A DNA stretch of 64,000 nucleotides, taken from Gammaproteobacteria bacterium (GTDB lineage Bacteria > Pseudomonadota > Gammaproteobacteria > Ga0077536). Below are positions 34,363-42,423 of this stretch, piece after piece (position 1 is the first letter of the stretch; the number at the start of each line of letters is the position of its first letter). Where the stretch lies: NCBI GenBank assembly GCA_020849475.1, contig JADLGE010000010.1, positions 62,001 to 126,000 on the forward strand, written 5' to 3'. The notes under the pieces are model-generated. The model made no database searches, had not been told where the DNA came from, and was given only the letters and a program-made list of their open reading frames with translations. A program made the translations under genes and the position numbers.

Positions 34363-35493
34363 TCAGCGCAGGTGGTTGGAAGATTCGATGGCACTCGCCA
34401 GCGTGGCGTGCAGGGCGGCGCTGAGCGCCAGGTATTCGGTGTCGCGCCAGCCGAGTTTGGCGAGTGCGCGGACCGGCGCGCGTGCTTCATCGTCACGGCC
34501 GGCGCGGTGCAGGGCGGTGGCGTAAGCAAGCACAGTCTCGACATCGGCACGCTGCGCGCGCGCACTGGCGGCGAAGCTGACGGCGCGCGCCGCATCCTGG
34601 CCTTCGAAGGCGTAGTAACTGCTGAGCGCGAGCTTGGCGTGGTCGTCGACATCGGCGCTGGCCAGCGCACGCGCAGCGAACTCGCGCAGCATCGGCGCGG
34701 CCACCACGGCTTGGCCGGCCGCCGCAGTGGCGCGCGCGAGCATCAACTGCTCGGTCACGCCGGGCCGCGCGCGATACGCGGCCTGCGCACGCTGCAGAGC
34801 CTGCGTGACATCGCCGCGTAAACGCGCCTGGCGCGCGCCTTCCGCCAAAGCAGGCAAGTAGGCGGGCCACGCCGCCAGCGCCGCCGTCAGCGCCTGCTCG
34901 GCCACCGCGCCCTGCCCCGCACCGAATTGCAGGCGCGCGAGCTGGGTGTAGCGCGCCGCGCGCATTTCGTACTGGTCTTCGGTGACGCGGTTGAGACTTG
35001 CCGTGACGAAATCAATTGCGCCCTGCCAGTCGCCATAGAGTTCGCGCAGCTGCGCGGCGCGCGCCAGGCCCGGCAGGTTGTCGGGTCGCAGGTCGAGCAG
35101 ACGCTGGGTGTCGCGCTCGGCATCGTTGTAGCGTCCGAGTGCGAGCTCGGCATCGATCAAAAGCGCCCAGGTATCGACGTCATCGGGAAAGCGTGCGTTG
35201 AGCGTGATGGCGCGTGTGAGCGCCGTCTGATCTTCGCGACGCGCGAGCAACAATGCCACGGCCGAGCGTTGCGCGCGGTAGTCATCAGGCGCTTGCGCGA
35301 GGGCCGCGCGCAGAAGGGTCTCGGCAGGTTCGAGGTCTGCGTCGTCACCGCTGGCGCGATGCTGCGCGAGCGCGGCGTCGACGCGCGTGATTACATTCTC
35401 GATGGCATTGTCGATGGCGATGTCGGCCGCCTGCACGCGCAGGGCGAGCAGCAGGAAGCTTGCGTACAGGACCAACGCGAGGGTGTTCTTCAT
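34363..35493 (-). CDS. Exported TPR-repeat protein (first of two)
   Basis: The start at 35493 begins a signal peptide (MKNTLALVLYASFLLLALRVQA) and has GGAAA upstream, giving 376 residues. The frame is open further upstream, but those residues run through a palindrome in the leader. The body is a chain of TPR-like hairpins, for example LLRAALAQAPDDYRAQRSA and ALGRYNDAERDTQRLLDL. Likely a periplasmic protein-interaction scaffold working with the other products of the operon. Confidence 0.78.
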   Translation of the reverse strand: MKNTLALVLYASFLLLALRVQAADIAIDNAIENVITRVDAALAQHRASGDDADLEPAETLLRAALAQAPDDYRAQRSAVALLLARREDQTALTRAITLNARFPDDVDTWALLIDAELALGRYNDAERDTQRLLDLRPDNLPGLARAAQLRELYGDWQGAIDFVTASLNRVTEDQYEMRAARYTQLARLQFGAGQGAVAEQALTAALAAWPAYLPALAEGARQARLRGDVTQALQRAQAAYRARPGVTEQLMLARATAAAGQAVVAAPMLREFAARALASADVDDHAKLALSSYYAFEGQDAARAVSFAASARAQRADVETVLAYATALHRAGRDDEARAPVRALAKLGWRDTEYLALSAALHATLASAIESSNHLR

Positions 35494-35524
35494 CGACGTT
35501 TCCGGGTTGCGGTTCAAGACGAAT

Positions 35525-35542
35525 GTCCGAATGAATTCGGAC
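35525..35542. repeat. REP-like palindrome, family 2
   Basis: GTCCGAAT-GA-ATTCGGAC is a perfect inverted repeat with the same central CGAAT-GA-ATTCG core as the copies at 9017 and 63192. It lies between the DUF4331 and first TPR genes. Confidence 0.7.
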
Positions 35543-35552
35543 CTGCAGAGAT

Positions 35553-35581
35553 GGCTGCGCCGGGTGTCTGCCGGCGCAGCC
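35553..35581 (-). terminator. Intra-operon hairpin after the DUF4331 gene
   Basis: GGCTGCGCCGG and CCGGCGCAGCC form a perfect 11-bp stem with a 7-nt loop, 13 nt after the DUF4331 stop. No T-tract follows on the minus strand, so it more likely acts as a partial attenuator or mRNA-stabilising stem that lets DUF4331 be made in excess over the downstream genes. Confidence 0.5.
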
Positions 35582-35594
35582 ATCACGACTTACC

Positions 35595-37142
35595 TCAGGG
35601 CGCGCAGGCCGCGCCGCTGCCGGCCGTGCAACCCGCTTCACCCGGATCGATGTGCCGGCGATCGCGGCCCGAGGGTGCATCGGCGAGGTAAGGAAACACT
35701 GTGCGATAAGGCGCGTCGTTGCTGTTCACACCGTCGCCGAGGCGACCGCCGATATCGGCGCTGTAGCCGGGAAACGGCGCGTGCAATACGCCGCCGACCA
35801 CCAGCCGCAGGGCAATGTCGGTGACGTCGTCGAACACGCGACGGCCGTTGGGGAAACCGGCGCCGTCGCCGCCGAGCAAGCCTAAGCGACTGGCGGCGCC
35901 GGGCGCGGTGGGTGCGACACCGGTGTTCAGACGCAGCAGGTCGGCGATGGGGCCCGCGGGCGTGCCGGCGGCGGCTATTGGCGGTGCGTAAGTCACCACC
36001 GGCAAGAGATCGGTGCGTGGCGCGGGCGGAATGGCGACCACGCCCGCGGTCAAGGCATTCACCACCCGCGCCAGCGACGGGTCGAGAAAGAAATTGGCGA
36101 ACTGGCTGTCGTGCTTCGGCACGTCCATGCTGAAACGGTCCTTGAAGCCGGTGCCGATCACGAGTTCGTTGATGAGCGGGTTGCCCATGCGCTGCACCTG
36201 GCGATAACCGCCCGAATCCGCCGCCGGCAAGGGCGAGCGACGCACCGTCACGCGCGGCCGTGAAGTCGTGCCCCACACGCCGATGGTGGCGGCGGTTGAA
36301 TTGGCCGCTTCGACCTGGCCGCTCCTGGTCAGCATCGTCACCGGCACTTCAATGGCGATGGAATTGACCGCATAGCCAGACACCGTGTCGGACGAGAGAT
36401 TGTCCTGCGCGGCATCCTGGCCGGCGCTCAACACCGGAAAGGAATGGGTGTTCAAAGTATCGAAGGCGCCACCGAGATCGATCCAGAACGCGTCGTCAGT
36501 GGTGCCGGCAAACGCTTTGACGTTGCCCGCCAGGCTGTGCACGCCGGCGTTGAACAGCGCCGTGTAATCCATGGTGCGCGGCCCGACATTGGCCGGCACG
36601 GTGGCGAGATGCGTGCCGAGCACGGAGCGCGACTTGAGGACCCCCTTGCTGTAACGCACGAGGGTCAGGGTGTAGGTCTGCTTCTGGCCGAGACCGGCAT
36701 CGGTGGCCTGTGTGATCCTGTCGGGCACAATGGGTGTGCCCGGTGCTACCGGTGCGGGGGAATTGGCCGGCGCATTGGCGCCGCCCGGCACGCCGGCATA
36801 GGCCTGGAACAGGTTGGGCAAGGTCTGCTGGGTGGAAAAGCGCACTTCGAGACCCAGGTCTTCGAGCGCGTCGTTGTCGTTATCGACTTTCAGTTCGTAG
36901 ACGATATCCGAGTCAAAGGGAAACCAGTTGGGGCCATTGGCCGGCTCAAGCAGCGGGTCGACGCCCAGGATCAAGGTGACCTTGGGCGTGGCATCGGCCG
37001 GGTCGTAACTACGGAAGGCATAGACGTCGGTGATGTCGGCCTTGTGATCGAGCGCCGTGATCGGCGCCTCGCGATGATTGGCAGCCTGCGCCCACGGCGC
37101 CAGCACCAGGCTCGCCGCCGTCAGCAATATGCGATAGTTCAT
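35595..37142 (-). CDS. DUF4331 exported protein, first gene of the putative ECF-controlled operon
   Basis: The start at 37142, with CAGGGAGAG upstream, gives 515 residues beginning with a signal peptide (MNYRILLTAASLVLAPWAQA). The mature protein opens with NHREAPITALDHKADITDVYAFR, the DUF4331 hallmark. Other family features include LGGAFDTLN and RVFDDVTDIALRLVVGG. The C-terminus has two cysteines (EAGCTAGSGAACAP). DUF4331 proteins are extracytoplasmic and have no known activity. The gene is divergent from an ECF sigma factor, and a sigma-like promoter motif sits 41 nt upstream of the start. Confidence 0.88.
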   Translation of the reverse strand: MNYRILLTAASLVLAPWAQAANHREAPITALDHKADITDVYAFRSYDPADATPKVTLILGVDPLLEPANGPNWFPFDSDIVYELKVDNDNDALEDLGLEVRFSTQQTLPNLFQAYAGVPGGANAPANSPAPVAPGTPIVPDRITQATDAGLGQKQTYTLTLVRYSKGVLKSRSVLGTHLATVPANVGPRTMDYTALFNAGVHSLAGNVKAFAGTTDDAFWIDLGGAFDTLNTHSFPVLSAGQDAAQDNLSSDTVSGYAVNSIAIEVPVTMLTRSGQVEAANSTAATIGVWGTTSRPRVTVRRSPLPAADSGGYRQVQRMGNPLINELVIGTGFKDRFSMDVPKHDSQFANFFLDPSLARVVNALTAGVVAIPPAPRTDLLPVVTYAPPIAAAGTPAGPIADLLRLNTGVAPTAPGAASRLGLLGGDGAGFPNGRRVFDDVTDIALRLVVGGVLHAPFPGYSADIGGRLGDGVNSNDAPYRTVFPYLADAPSGRDRRHIDPGEAGCTAGSGAACAP

Positions 37143-37182
37143 GGATGACTCTCCCTGCACCGGATTGGTGATGATTCGAGGG

Positions 37183-37211
37183 CTCTACGCAGTGACGGCG
37201 CGCCCTGGATG
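37183..37211 (-). promoter_or_regulatory. Predicted ECF sigma promoter of the DUF4331 operon
   Basis: On the minus strand, CATCCA (37211-37206) is followed after 13 nt by CTGCGTAGAG (37192-37183). The motif is matched on the other strand a few bases away in the sigma gene promoter. The 17-nt distance from ATCC to CGTA is normal for ECF -35/-10 elements, and the leader to the start at 37142 would be about 35 nt. Confidence 0.6.
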
Positions 37212-37216
37212 CAGCT

Positions 37217-37244
37217 CATCCAAAAAAACATTTGCTGCGTAGGG
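37217..37244 (+). promoter_or_regulatory. Predicted autoregulatory ECF sigma promoter
   Basis: CATCCA (37217-37222) and CTGCGTAGGG (37235-37244) are 12 nt apart and repeat the motif of the divergent operon, facing the sigma gene that starts at 37336. The spacer is A-rich (seven As). Two facing copies of the same motif in one 193-nt gap suggest that the sigma factor recognises both. Confidence 0.6.
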
Positions 37245-37335
37245 CAGGCATGAATACGACGGGTATCAAGGCGGGCATTGAACCGCGCACACGGGAGTCG
37301 GGCACTCAGGCCTTGCCTGTCATCGACAACACACC

Positions 37336-37923
37336 ATGGATGCCGCTCGCCGCCAACTGCCCGACAACGACGCGCTCAACGCCGCCGCGCGTGAGTGGAT
37401 AGCGCGCATGGCCTGCGGTGACGAAACCGGCATGGGTCTGCTCTACGACGGCACGCTGGGCCACGTCTACGGCCTGGCGCTGCGTGTGACGCGCGATGCC
37501 GATGCCGCCGAGGACGTGGTGGCGGAAACCTATCTGCAGGTCTGGCAGCAGGCCGGCCGTTACGATGGCGAGCGCGGCACGCCGCTGGCGTGGCTGTTGA
37601 ACATCACGCGCAGCCGCGCGCTCGACCACCTGCGACGCCGCGCCAGCGCACTCGGTGTCGATAATGTCGCCGTTGCAGCAGCACTCGACGAGGCGCTGCA
37701 TGAGGACGATCCGTTGTCGCTGGTGATGGCGCTCGAACGCGAACAGGGGCTCAAGCGCGCGATTGCGGCGCTGTCACCCATCCCACAACGGCTGCTGGGC
37801 CTGGCGTTTTTCGAGGGGCTCTCGCACAGCGAGATCGCCGCGCGCACCGGTCTGCCGCTAGGCACGGTGAAATCCCATTTGCGGCGCGCGCAGGACAGCC
37901 TGCGCCACCATTACCGCGACTAG
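37336..37923 (+). CDS. ECF-type RNA polymerase sigma factor
   Basis: The 195-residue protein has sigma region 2 (AEDVVAETYLQVWQQAGRYDGERGTP is the 2.2-2.4 area) and region 4 with the HTH LSHSEIAARTGLPLGTVKSHLRRA. The short length without regions 1 and 3 defines an ECF factor. A cupin ChrR-like protein is encoded 23 nt downstream, the arrangement seen for RpoE-ChrR pairs. It probably transcribes its own operon and the divergent DUF4331 operon. Confidence 0.92.
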   Translation: MDAARRQLPDNDALNAAAREWIARMACGDETGMGLLYDGTLGHVYGLALRVTRDADAAEDVVAETYLQVWQQAGRYDGERGTPLAWLLNITRSRALDHLRRRASALGVDNVAVAAALDEALHEDDPLSLVMALEREQGLKRAIAALSPIPQRLLGLAFFEGLSHSEIAARTGLPLGTVKSHLRRAQDSLRHHYRD

Positions 37924-37946
37924 GCGCGGCCCATGAAGGCAACAGC

Positions 37947-38516
37947 GTGAACGGACACGACGACATCGACGACAAGCTGGGCGACGACGCCCTGCCGCCA
38001 GCGCTCATGCACGAGCTCATGAGCGGCCTGCGCCCACTGCCTCCGCCGCCCGAGCGGGCCGCCGCGCTGCGTGCACGGGTGATGGGTTCGTTGCGCGAGG
38101 CCGCGCAGGAAGACAGCGAACTGTCGCTCGCAATCGCGGCCTTGCGCAGCCTCACGCCGCTCGCTGACGCGCGTTGGGAAGAGCGCTGGCCGGGCATCGA
38201 ACTGTGCATGCTGCGGGTCGCGGACGACAGCCGCTCCTATCTCATGCGCATGCAACCCGGCAGCCGCCTGCCGGCCCATGTCCACAGCCGTGACGAAGTC
38301 AGCATGATCATCGAAGGGGAAGCGCTGGTGGGTGGCACGCAGCGCATGGGACCGGGGGATTTTCAATTCATGCCGGCCGGTGTCGATCACGCCGTGATCG
38401 ATTCACCCGCCGGCTGCATCGCCTTCATTCACGGCGAGCAGAGCTTTCGCCCGCGCCTGACCGCCGGCTTCGTGGCGCGCTTCATCCACTACACCGTGCA
38501 GCGCTGGTCGCGCTGA
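37947..38516 (+). CDS. ChrR-like cupin anti-sigma factor
   Basis: The GTG start at 37947 with GAAGG upstream gives 189 residues. The C-terminal half is a cupin with metal-binding PAHVHSRDEVSMIIEGEAL and PAGVDHAVID. The N-terminal half is helical, as in ChrR anti-sigma domains, but I do not see the His-x3-Cys-x2-Cys zinc motif of classic ZAS proteins. The factor may therefore sense its signal through the cupin metal site alone. In Rhodobacter ChrR releases RpoE on singlet oxygen; the signal here is unknown. Confidence 0.78.
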   Translation: MNGHDDIDDKLGDDALPPALMHELMSGLRPLPPPPERAAALRARVMGSLREAAQEDSELSLAIAALRSLTPLADARWEERWPGIELCMLRVADDSRSYLMRMQPGSRLPAHVHSRDEVSMIIEGEALVGGTQRMGPGDFQFMPAGVDHAVIDSPAGCIAFIHGEQSFRPRLTAGFVARFIHYTVQRWSR

Positions 38517-38522
38517 AGGTTC

Positions 38523-41012
38523 TCAGGCAGCGCGACCGAGAGACACATCCGCCCGCTCTTCGCCCGCCGAGGTGCGCAGATTGACGACCAGGGACTGCAT
38601 CTGTTCGGCCTGCTCGCTCAGGAGCTTGCTGGCCGCCGCGGTTTGTTCCACCAGCGCCGCGTTCTGCTGCGTGCCCTGATCGATTTCGGCGACGGCCGCC
38701 GCCACCTGGTCGATGCCGGCGCTTTGCTGGGTGGAGGCGGTGGCGATTTCGGCAATGATGTCGTTGACCTTCTTCACCGAGCTGACGATTTCGGCGAGGC
38801 GCGCGCCGGAATCATTGACGAGTTGCACGCCATCGCTGACGCGCTCGACGCTGTTGTCGATGAGACCTTTGATCTGCTTGGCGGCTTCGCCGCTGCGCTG
38901 GGCGAGATTGCGTACTTCGCTCGCCACCACCGCGAATCCGCGTCCTTGTTCGCCGGCCCGCGCCGCTTCGACGGCTGCATTCAAGGCCAGGAGATTGGTC
39001 TGGAAGGCGATGTCGTTGATGACGCCGATGATGTCGCCAATCTGGGTGCTGGCGCCGTTGATTTCGCCCATGGCCGTGATCGCGCGCCGCACTACCGCGC
39101 CGCCCTGCTCGGCCTGCTCGCGCGCACTGGCGGCCAATTCATTGGCGGCGCTGGTGTGGCTGGCATTCAAGCGCACGGTGTCGGCGAGCTGACGCATGTT
39201 GGCAGTGGTGCGCTCGACGTTGTGCGCCTGCTCTTCGGTGCGCTGACTCAAATCCCAGTTGCCGGTGGCGATTTCACTGGTCGCCGAACGCATGCTCTCC
39301 GACACGCCACGCAGTGCGTTGATGGTGCGGCCGAGGTTGCCAAGGCTGTCGTGCAGGGCATCGCGCAATACCGCGAAATCGCCCTGGTAGAGGCCCTCCA
39401 TGCGCCGGGTCAAATCGCCGCCGGCCATGGCGGTGAAAACTTCCTTGCACTCGTTGATGGGTTGCACCATGGCGTCGAGCGTGGCGTTGACGCCCTCCAC
39501 CACCTGGCGGAATGCGCCGGCGTGACGCGCGGTGTCGGCGCGGGTTTCGAGACGCCCCTCGACACCAGCCTCGGCCAGTTGGTCGACATCGCTGACCAAC
39601 CGTGCGACGGCCTCGGTGCAGCGGTTCATGTTCGCTTTCAATTGCGCGAGCTCACCGCGCCACTCGGCGTCGATGTGCGGCGGGATCTCGCCGCGCGCCA
39701 TGCGGTCGACGTAGTCCATGGCGCGGCGCAAGGGCTCGACCATGGTGTCGAGCATGTGATTGATGCCGCCGGCGAGGCGCTTCAGGAAACCTTCGTCGAA
39801 GCTCGGCAGGTCGAGACGGCGATTGAGTTCACCGGCCACGGCCGCTTCGATCATCGCTTCGATTTGCGCTTCGGCGCCCTGCTGTTCGGTGACGTCGGTC
39901 CATTCCAGCACCGTGCCGAGGCGCTCGCCCGCGGCGCCCAGCACCGCACTGGCGCTGACCTGGTAGCTGCGCGCGGCGAAGCGGATGCTGGCGCTGGCGG
40001 TGCCGAGCGCGCTGGCGAGGGCCGCATCGAAGCGTCCCGCGTTGATGCCGACCAAGGCCTGCGGATCGAAATCCGGCCACTGGCTGCGCGCCGCCGGCGC
40101 GACTTCGGCGAAGCCTTCGATAAGCGTGCGGTTGAGATAGAGGATGTCGAAATTGGGGTCGACCAGCATCACCTGCGAATGCACATTGTCGAGCGCTTCG
40201 ACCACGCGCCGATTGTCGGTGGCAGCCGCCGCTTCGGCGAAACGCCGCTGGTCGAGGTCATCGAGAATGCCGTTGAAAACTTCGGCGACATCGCGGAAAT
40301 CCGCTTTCAATCCGGTCAGGCGACTGTCGGTGTCGCGGCCGTCGCGCAATACCCGCAGCGCGGCCAGCAGTTGGCTGAGCGGCGGGATGACGCGCTGGTA
40401 GACCAGCCACAGCACCACGAGGCTCGCGAGCGACAGCATGACGAACGCGGTTATCGCGCCGGCGCGCACGGTGCTGCTGGCCGCCGTGGCGGCGTGCTCG
40501 GCAGCGGCGGAGCCAGCTTCGAGTTCTTTGGCCAGGGCGTCGAGTTCGTCGGCCAGCGCCGCGGATGCGTCATCGAGACCGGTCTGCGGCCGCTTCATGA
40601 TGGCGTTGCCCGCCTCGCGGCCGTCCTTGATGTAGGCGCGGGCCATTTCCGTGCCGACCTCGTTCAAGGTTTCGAGGCGCGCCTGTATCGGCGTGAGACG
40701 CGCGCTCAGCGCCGGCGCATCGAGCGCCAGCTGATGCAGGCTGTCGAGCGCGGCGCCGAGATTGCCACTCGCTTCCTCAAATCCACCCTCATCGTGGGTG
40801 GCGCCGACGTCGGTCAGAAATTGTTGAATCTGGATGGCGTGAAAACGTGCGTTCTTGAGATCGAGCACCGCCCGCATGGCGGCGCCGCGCTCGACATCGG
40901 CCTGCGCGATAGCATCGAATTTGTGCCACACGAAAGCGCCGACGGCGACGCTGGCCAGGAGCAGCAGCCCGGCGGCGATGCTGAGCAACTGTTTGAGTTT
41001 GATTTCTTGCAT
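38523..41012 (-). CDS. Methyl-accepting chemotaxis protein with PAS and repeated HAMP-like region
   Basis: The 829-residue receptor has TM1 at about 8-27 and a helical periplasmic domain of about 150 residues. TM2 is at about 184-206 ([18 protein letters not shown]). A PAS-like domain lies near 270-385 ([19 protein letters not shown]), followed by HAMP-like repeats to about 560. The signalling hairpin has the conserved tip [20 protein letters not shown] near 690. There is no C-terminal CheR-docking pentapeptide. No che genes are adjacent, so it is an orphan receptor. The stop lies 6 nt from the stop of the convergent ChrR-like gene. Confidence 0.93.
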   Translation of the reverse strand: MQEIKLKQLLSIAAGLLLLASVAVGAFVWHKFDAIAQADVERGAAMRAVLDLKNARFHAIQIQQFLTDVGATHDEGGFEEASGNLGAALDSLHQLALDAPALSARLTPIQARLETLNEVGTEMARAYIKDGREAGNAIMKRPQTGLDDASAALADELDALAKELEAGSAAAEHAATAASSTVRAGAITAFVMLSLASLVVLWLVYQRVIPPLSQLLAALRVLRDGRDTDSRLTGLKADFRDVAEVFNGILDDLDQRRFAEAAAATDNRRVVEALDNVHSQVMLVDPNFDILYLNRTLIEGFAEVAPAARSQWPDFDPQALVGINAGRFDAALASALGTASASIRFAARSYQVSASAVLGAAGERLGTVLEWTDVTEQQGAEAQIEAMIEAAVAGELNRRLDLPSFDEGFLKRLAGGINHMLDTMVEPLRRAMDYVDRMARGEIPPHIDAEWRGELAQLKANMNRCTEAVARLVSDVDQLAEAGVEGRLETRADTARHAGAFRQVVEGVNATLDAMVQPINECKEVFTAMAGGDLTRRMEGLYQGDFAVLRDALHDSLGNLGRTINALRGVSESMRSATSEIATGNWDLSQRTEEQAHNVERTTANMRQLADTVRLNASHTSAANELAASAREQAEQGGAVVRRAITAMGEINGASTQIGDIIGVINDIAFQTNLLALNAAVEAARAGEQGRGFAVVASEVRNLAQRSGEAAKQIKGLIDNSVERVSDGVQLVNDSGARLAEIVSSVKKVNDIIAEIATASTQQSAGIDQVAAAVAEIDQGTQQNAALVEQTAAASKLLSEQAEQMQSLVVNLRTSAGEERADVSLGRAA

Positions 41013-41284
41013 GGGGACTGGATACCTGGTTTCGAAAACGTGACGGGGTAAGGTCGCGTAGGGCGCGTTCGCGGGCCGCTACACGAAGCGGTCCGCGCTG
41101 GAGTTAGCGGCTCGAAGGCGTCGGTCTGAAGGCGCGGCCAGCAGCGATGTCGGGACACAAACGTTTGCATGGTCGGCCACGCGTGGCGTGACCGCGCGCT
41201 TGGTTGCCCGCGCCGGCCATGCTAGCTTCGACGCTTGGGAAACCCCCGGCCGCGAAGGCCCGGGCCAGCACGGAACAGCATCAC

Positions 41285-42118
41285 ATGGCATCCAGACGCG
41301 GTCGCTCCGGCGACGACATCCTGTACGGCTCCGCACAGCGCGACCACCTCTCCGGTCTGAACGGCGATGATCGCATGTATGGCCGTGACGGCGACGATCG
41401 CATGGCCGGCGGCGCCGGCAACGACTACCTGAGCGGCGGCAAGGGCACCGATATCCTGCTCGGCGACACCGGGGACGATCGACTCTACGGCGACCAGGGC
41501 AAGGACAGTCTCTATGGCGGCGCGAATCGCGACGCGCTGTTCGGCGGCCCCGGCGCGGACCGCCTCGACGGCGGCGCGGGCCGCGATGCGCTGCACGGCG
41601 GTGACGGCGCGGACCGTCTGGTGTACGACGCCCAGGACCGCCTCATCGATGGCGACGCCGGCCGCGACACCCTCATCATTGGCGGCAGCGGCGTGACCCT
41701 CGATTTGAACCTGGCCGGCACGCCGCGCATTGATCACATCGAGGTCATCGATTTGAACGGCGCCGGCGCCAACACCCTGCGCCTCGACGCCGCCGATGTG
41801 CTGGCCATCAACACCCAGCACACCCTGCTGGTGATGGGCGGCGCGGATGACTCGGTTATTTCACCGACCGACGTGTGGACGCAGAATGTCGCGGGTGCGG
41901 TGGATATCGGCGGCCAGCACTACCTGGCGTGGGATGTGGGGCTTGCGCACCTGTTGGTGGATGCGGATATCACGCTCAACAACGTCACGCCGGGAGGCGA
42001 ATCGTTCGCAAGTTTCCAGAACGTCTTCTTCAGCAGCTTCACCGATGTCAGTCTTGTACACAGGGGAACCATCGGCCCGCTGACCGAATTTCCAATCGTG
42101 GAACCCCCACCGGTCTGA
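41285..42118 (+). CDS. RTX-type calcium-binding repeat protein
   Basis: From the ATG at 41285 the protein has 277 residues; TTG 41204 or ATG 41219 in the same frame are alternative starts and no ribosome binding site decides. The first 110 residues consist of about eleven GGxGxDxLx-type nonapeptides (SGDDILYGS, NGDDRMYGR, AGNDYLSGG, TGDDRLYGD and so on), which form a calcium-dependent beta-roll. The second half is a beta-rich domain I do not recognise, rich in Leu/Ile/Asn. Such proteins are usually exported by type I secretion without a signal peptide; no ABC exporter is present here. Confidence 0.82.
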   Translation: MASRRGRSGDDILYGSAQRDHLSGLNGDDRMYGRDGDDRMAGGAGNDYLSGGKGTDILLGDTGDDRLYGDQGKDSLYGGANRDALFGGPGADRLDGGAGRDALHGGDGADRLVYDAQDRLIDGDAGRDTLIIGGSGVTLDLNLAGTPRIDHIEVIDLNGAGANTLRLDAADVLAINTQHTLLVMGGADDSVISPTDVWTQNVAGAVDIGGQHYLAWDVGLAHLLVDADITLNNVTPGGESFASFQNVFFSSFTDVSLVHRGTIGPLTEFPIVEPPPV

Positions 42119-42130
42119 CCCAGCCGGCGC

Positions 42131-42412
42131 TCAGCCGCCGGCTATCCCCACCATGAAGGAAATGGTCTCGCCGTCGGCGAGGGTGTCTTCCATCGAGATC
42201 CGTCGACCCTTGGTGTCGACGAACATCGTGCCCTTCTCGCTCAGTTCACCGGTCTCGGCGTCGATCAGAATCGCGCGCATCTTCTCGCCGTAGCGCGCAC
42301 TGATGCGCTCGGCGAGTTCCGCCACCAGCGGTTCCTGGAGCTCAAAGGAATCACGGCCGGTGGCCGCCAGTTCCTTGAAGTGACTGTGAAACTCGGTATG
42401 CACGGTGATCAT
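42131..42412 (-). CDS. MoaD/ThiS-like sulfur-carrier protein
   Basis: The 93-residue protein starts at 42412 (MITVHTEFHSHFKELA) and ends in MVGIAGG. A C-terminal Gly-Gly and the beta-grasp pattern mark MoaD/ThiS family members, which carry sulfur as a thiocarboxylate. It is the last gene of the aldehyde ferredoxin oxidoreductase operon, 11 nt behind it. It may therefore be dedicated to building the pyranopterin (tungsten or molybdenum) cofactor of that enzyme. Confidence 0.8.
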   Translation of the reverse strand: MITVHTEFHSHFKELAATGRDSFELQEPLVAELAERISARYGEKMRAILIDAETGELSEKGTMFVDTKGRRISMEDTLADGETISFMVGIAGG

Positions 42413-42423
42413 GCGCGTATCTC

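Noticed and set aside
38643-41051. An open frame of about 800 codons on the plus strand, antisense to the chemoreceptor gene
   Set aside because: The minus-strand frame encodes an unmistakable chemoreceptor. The opposite frame is open because of high third-position GC, and its translation is low in recognisable motifs and rich in Ala, Arg, Gly and His.
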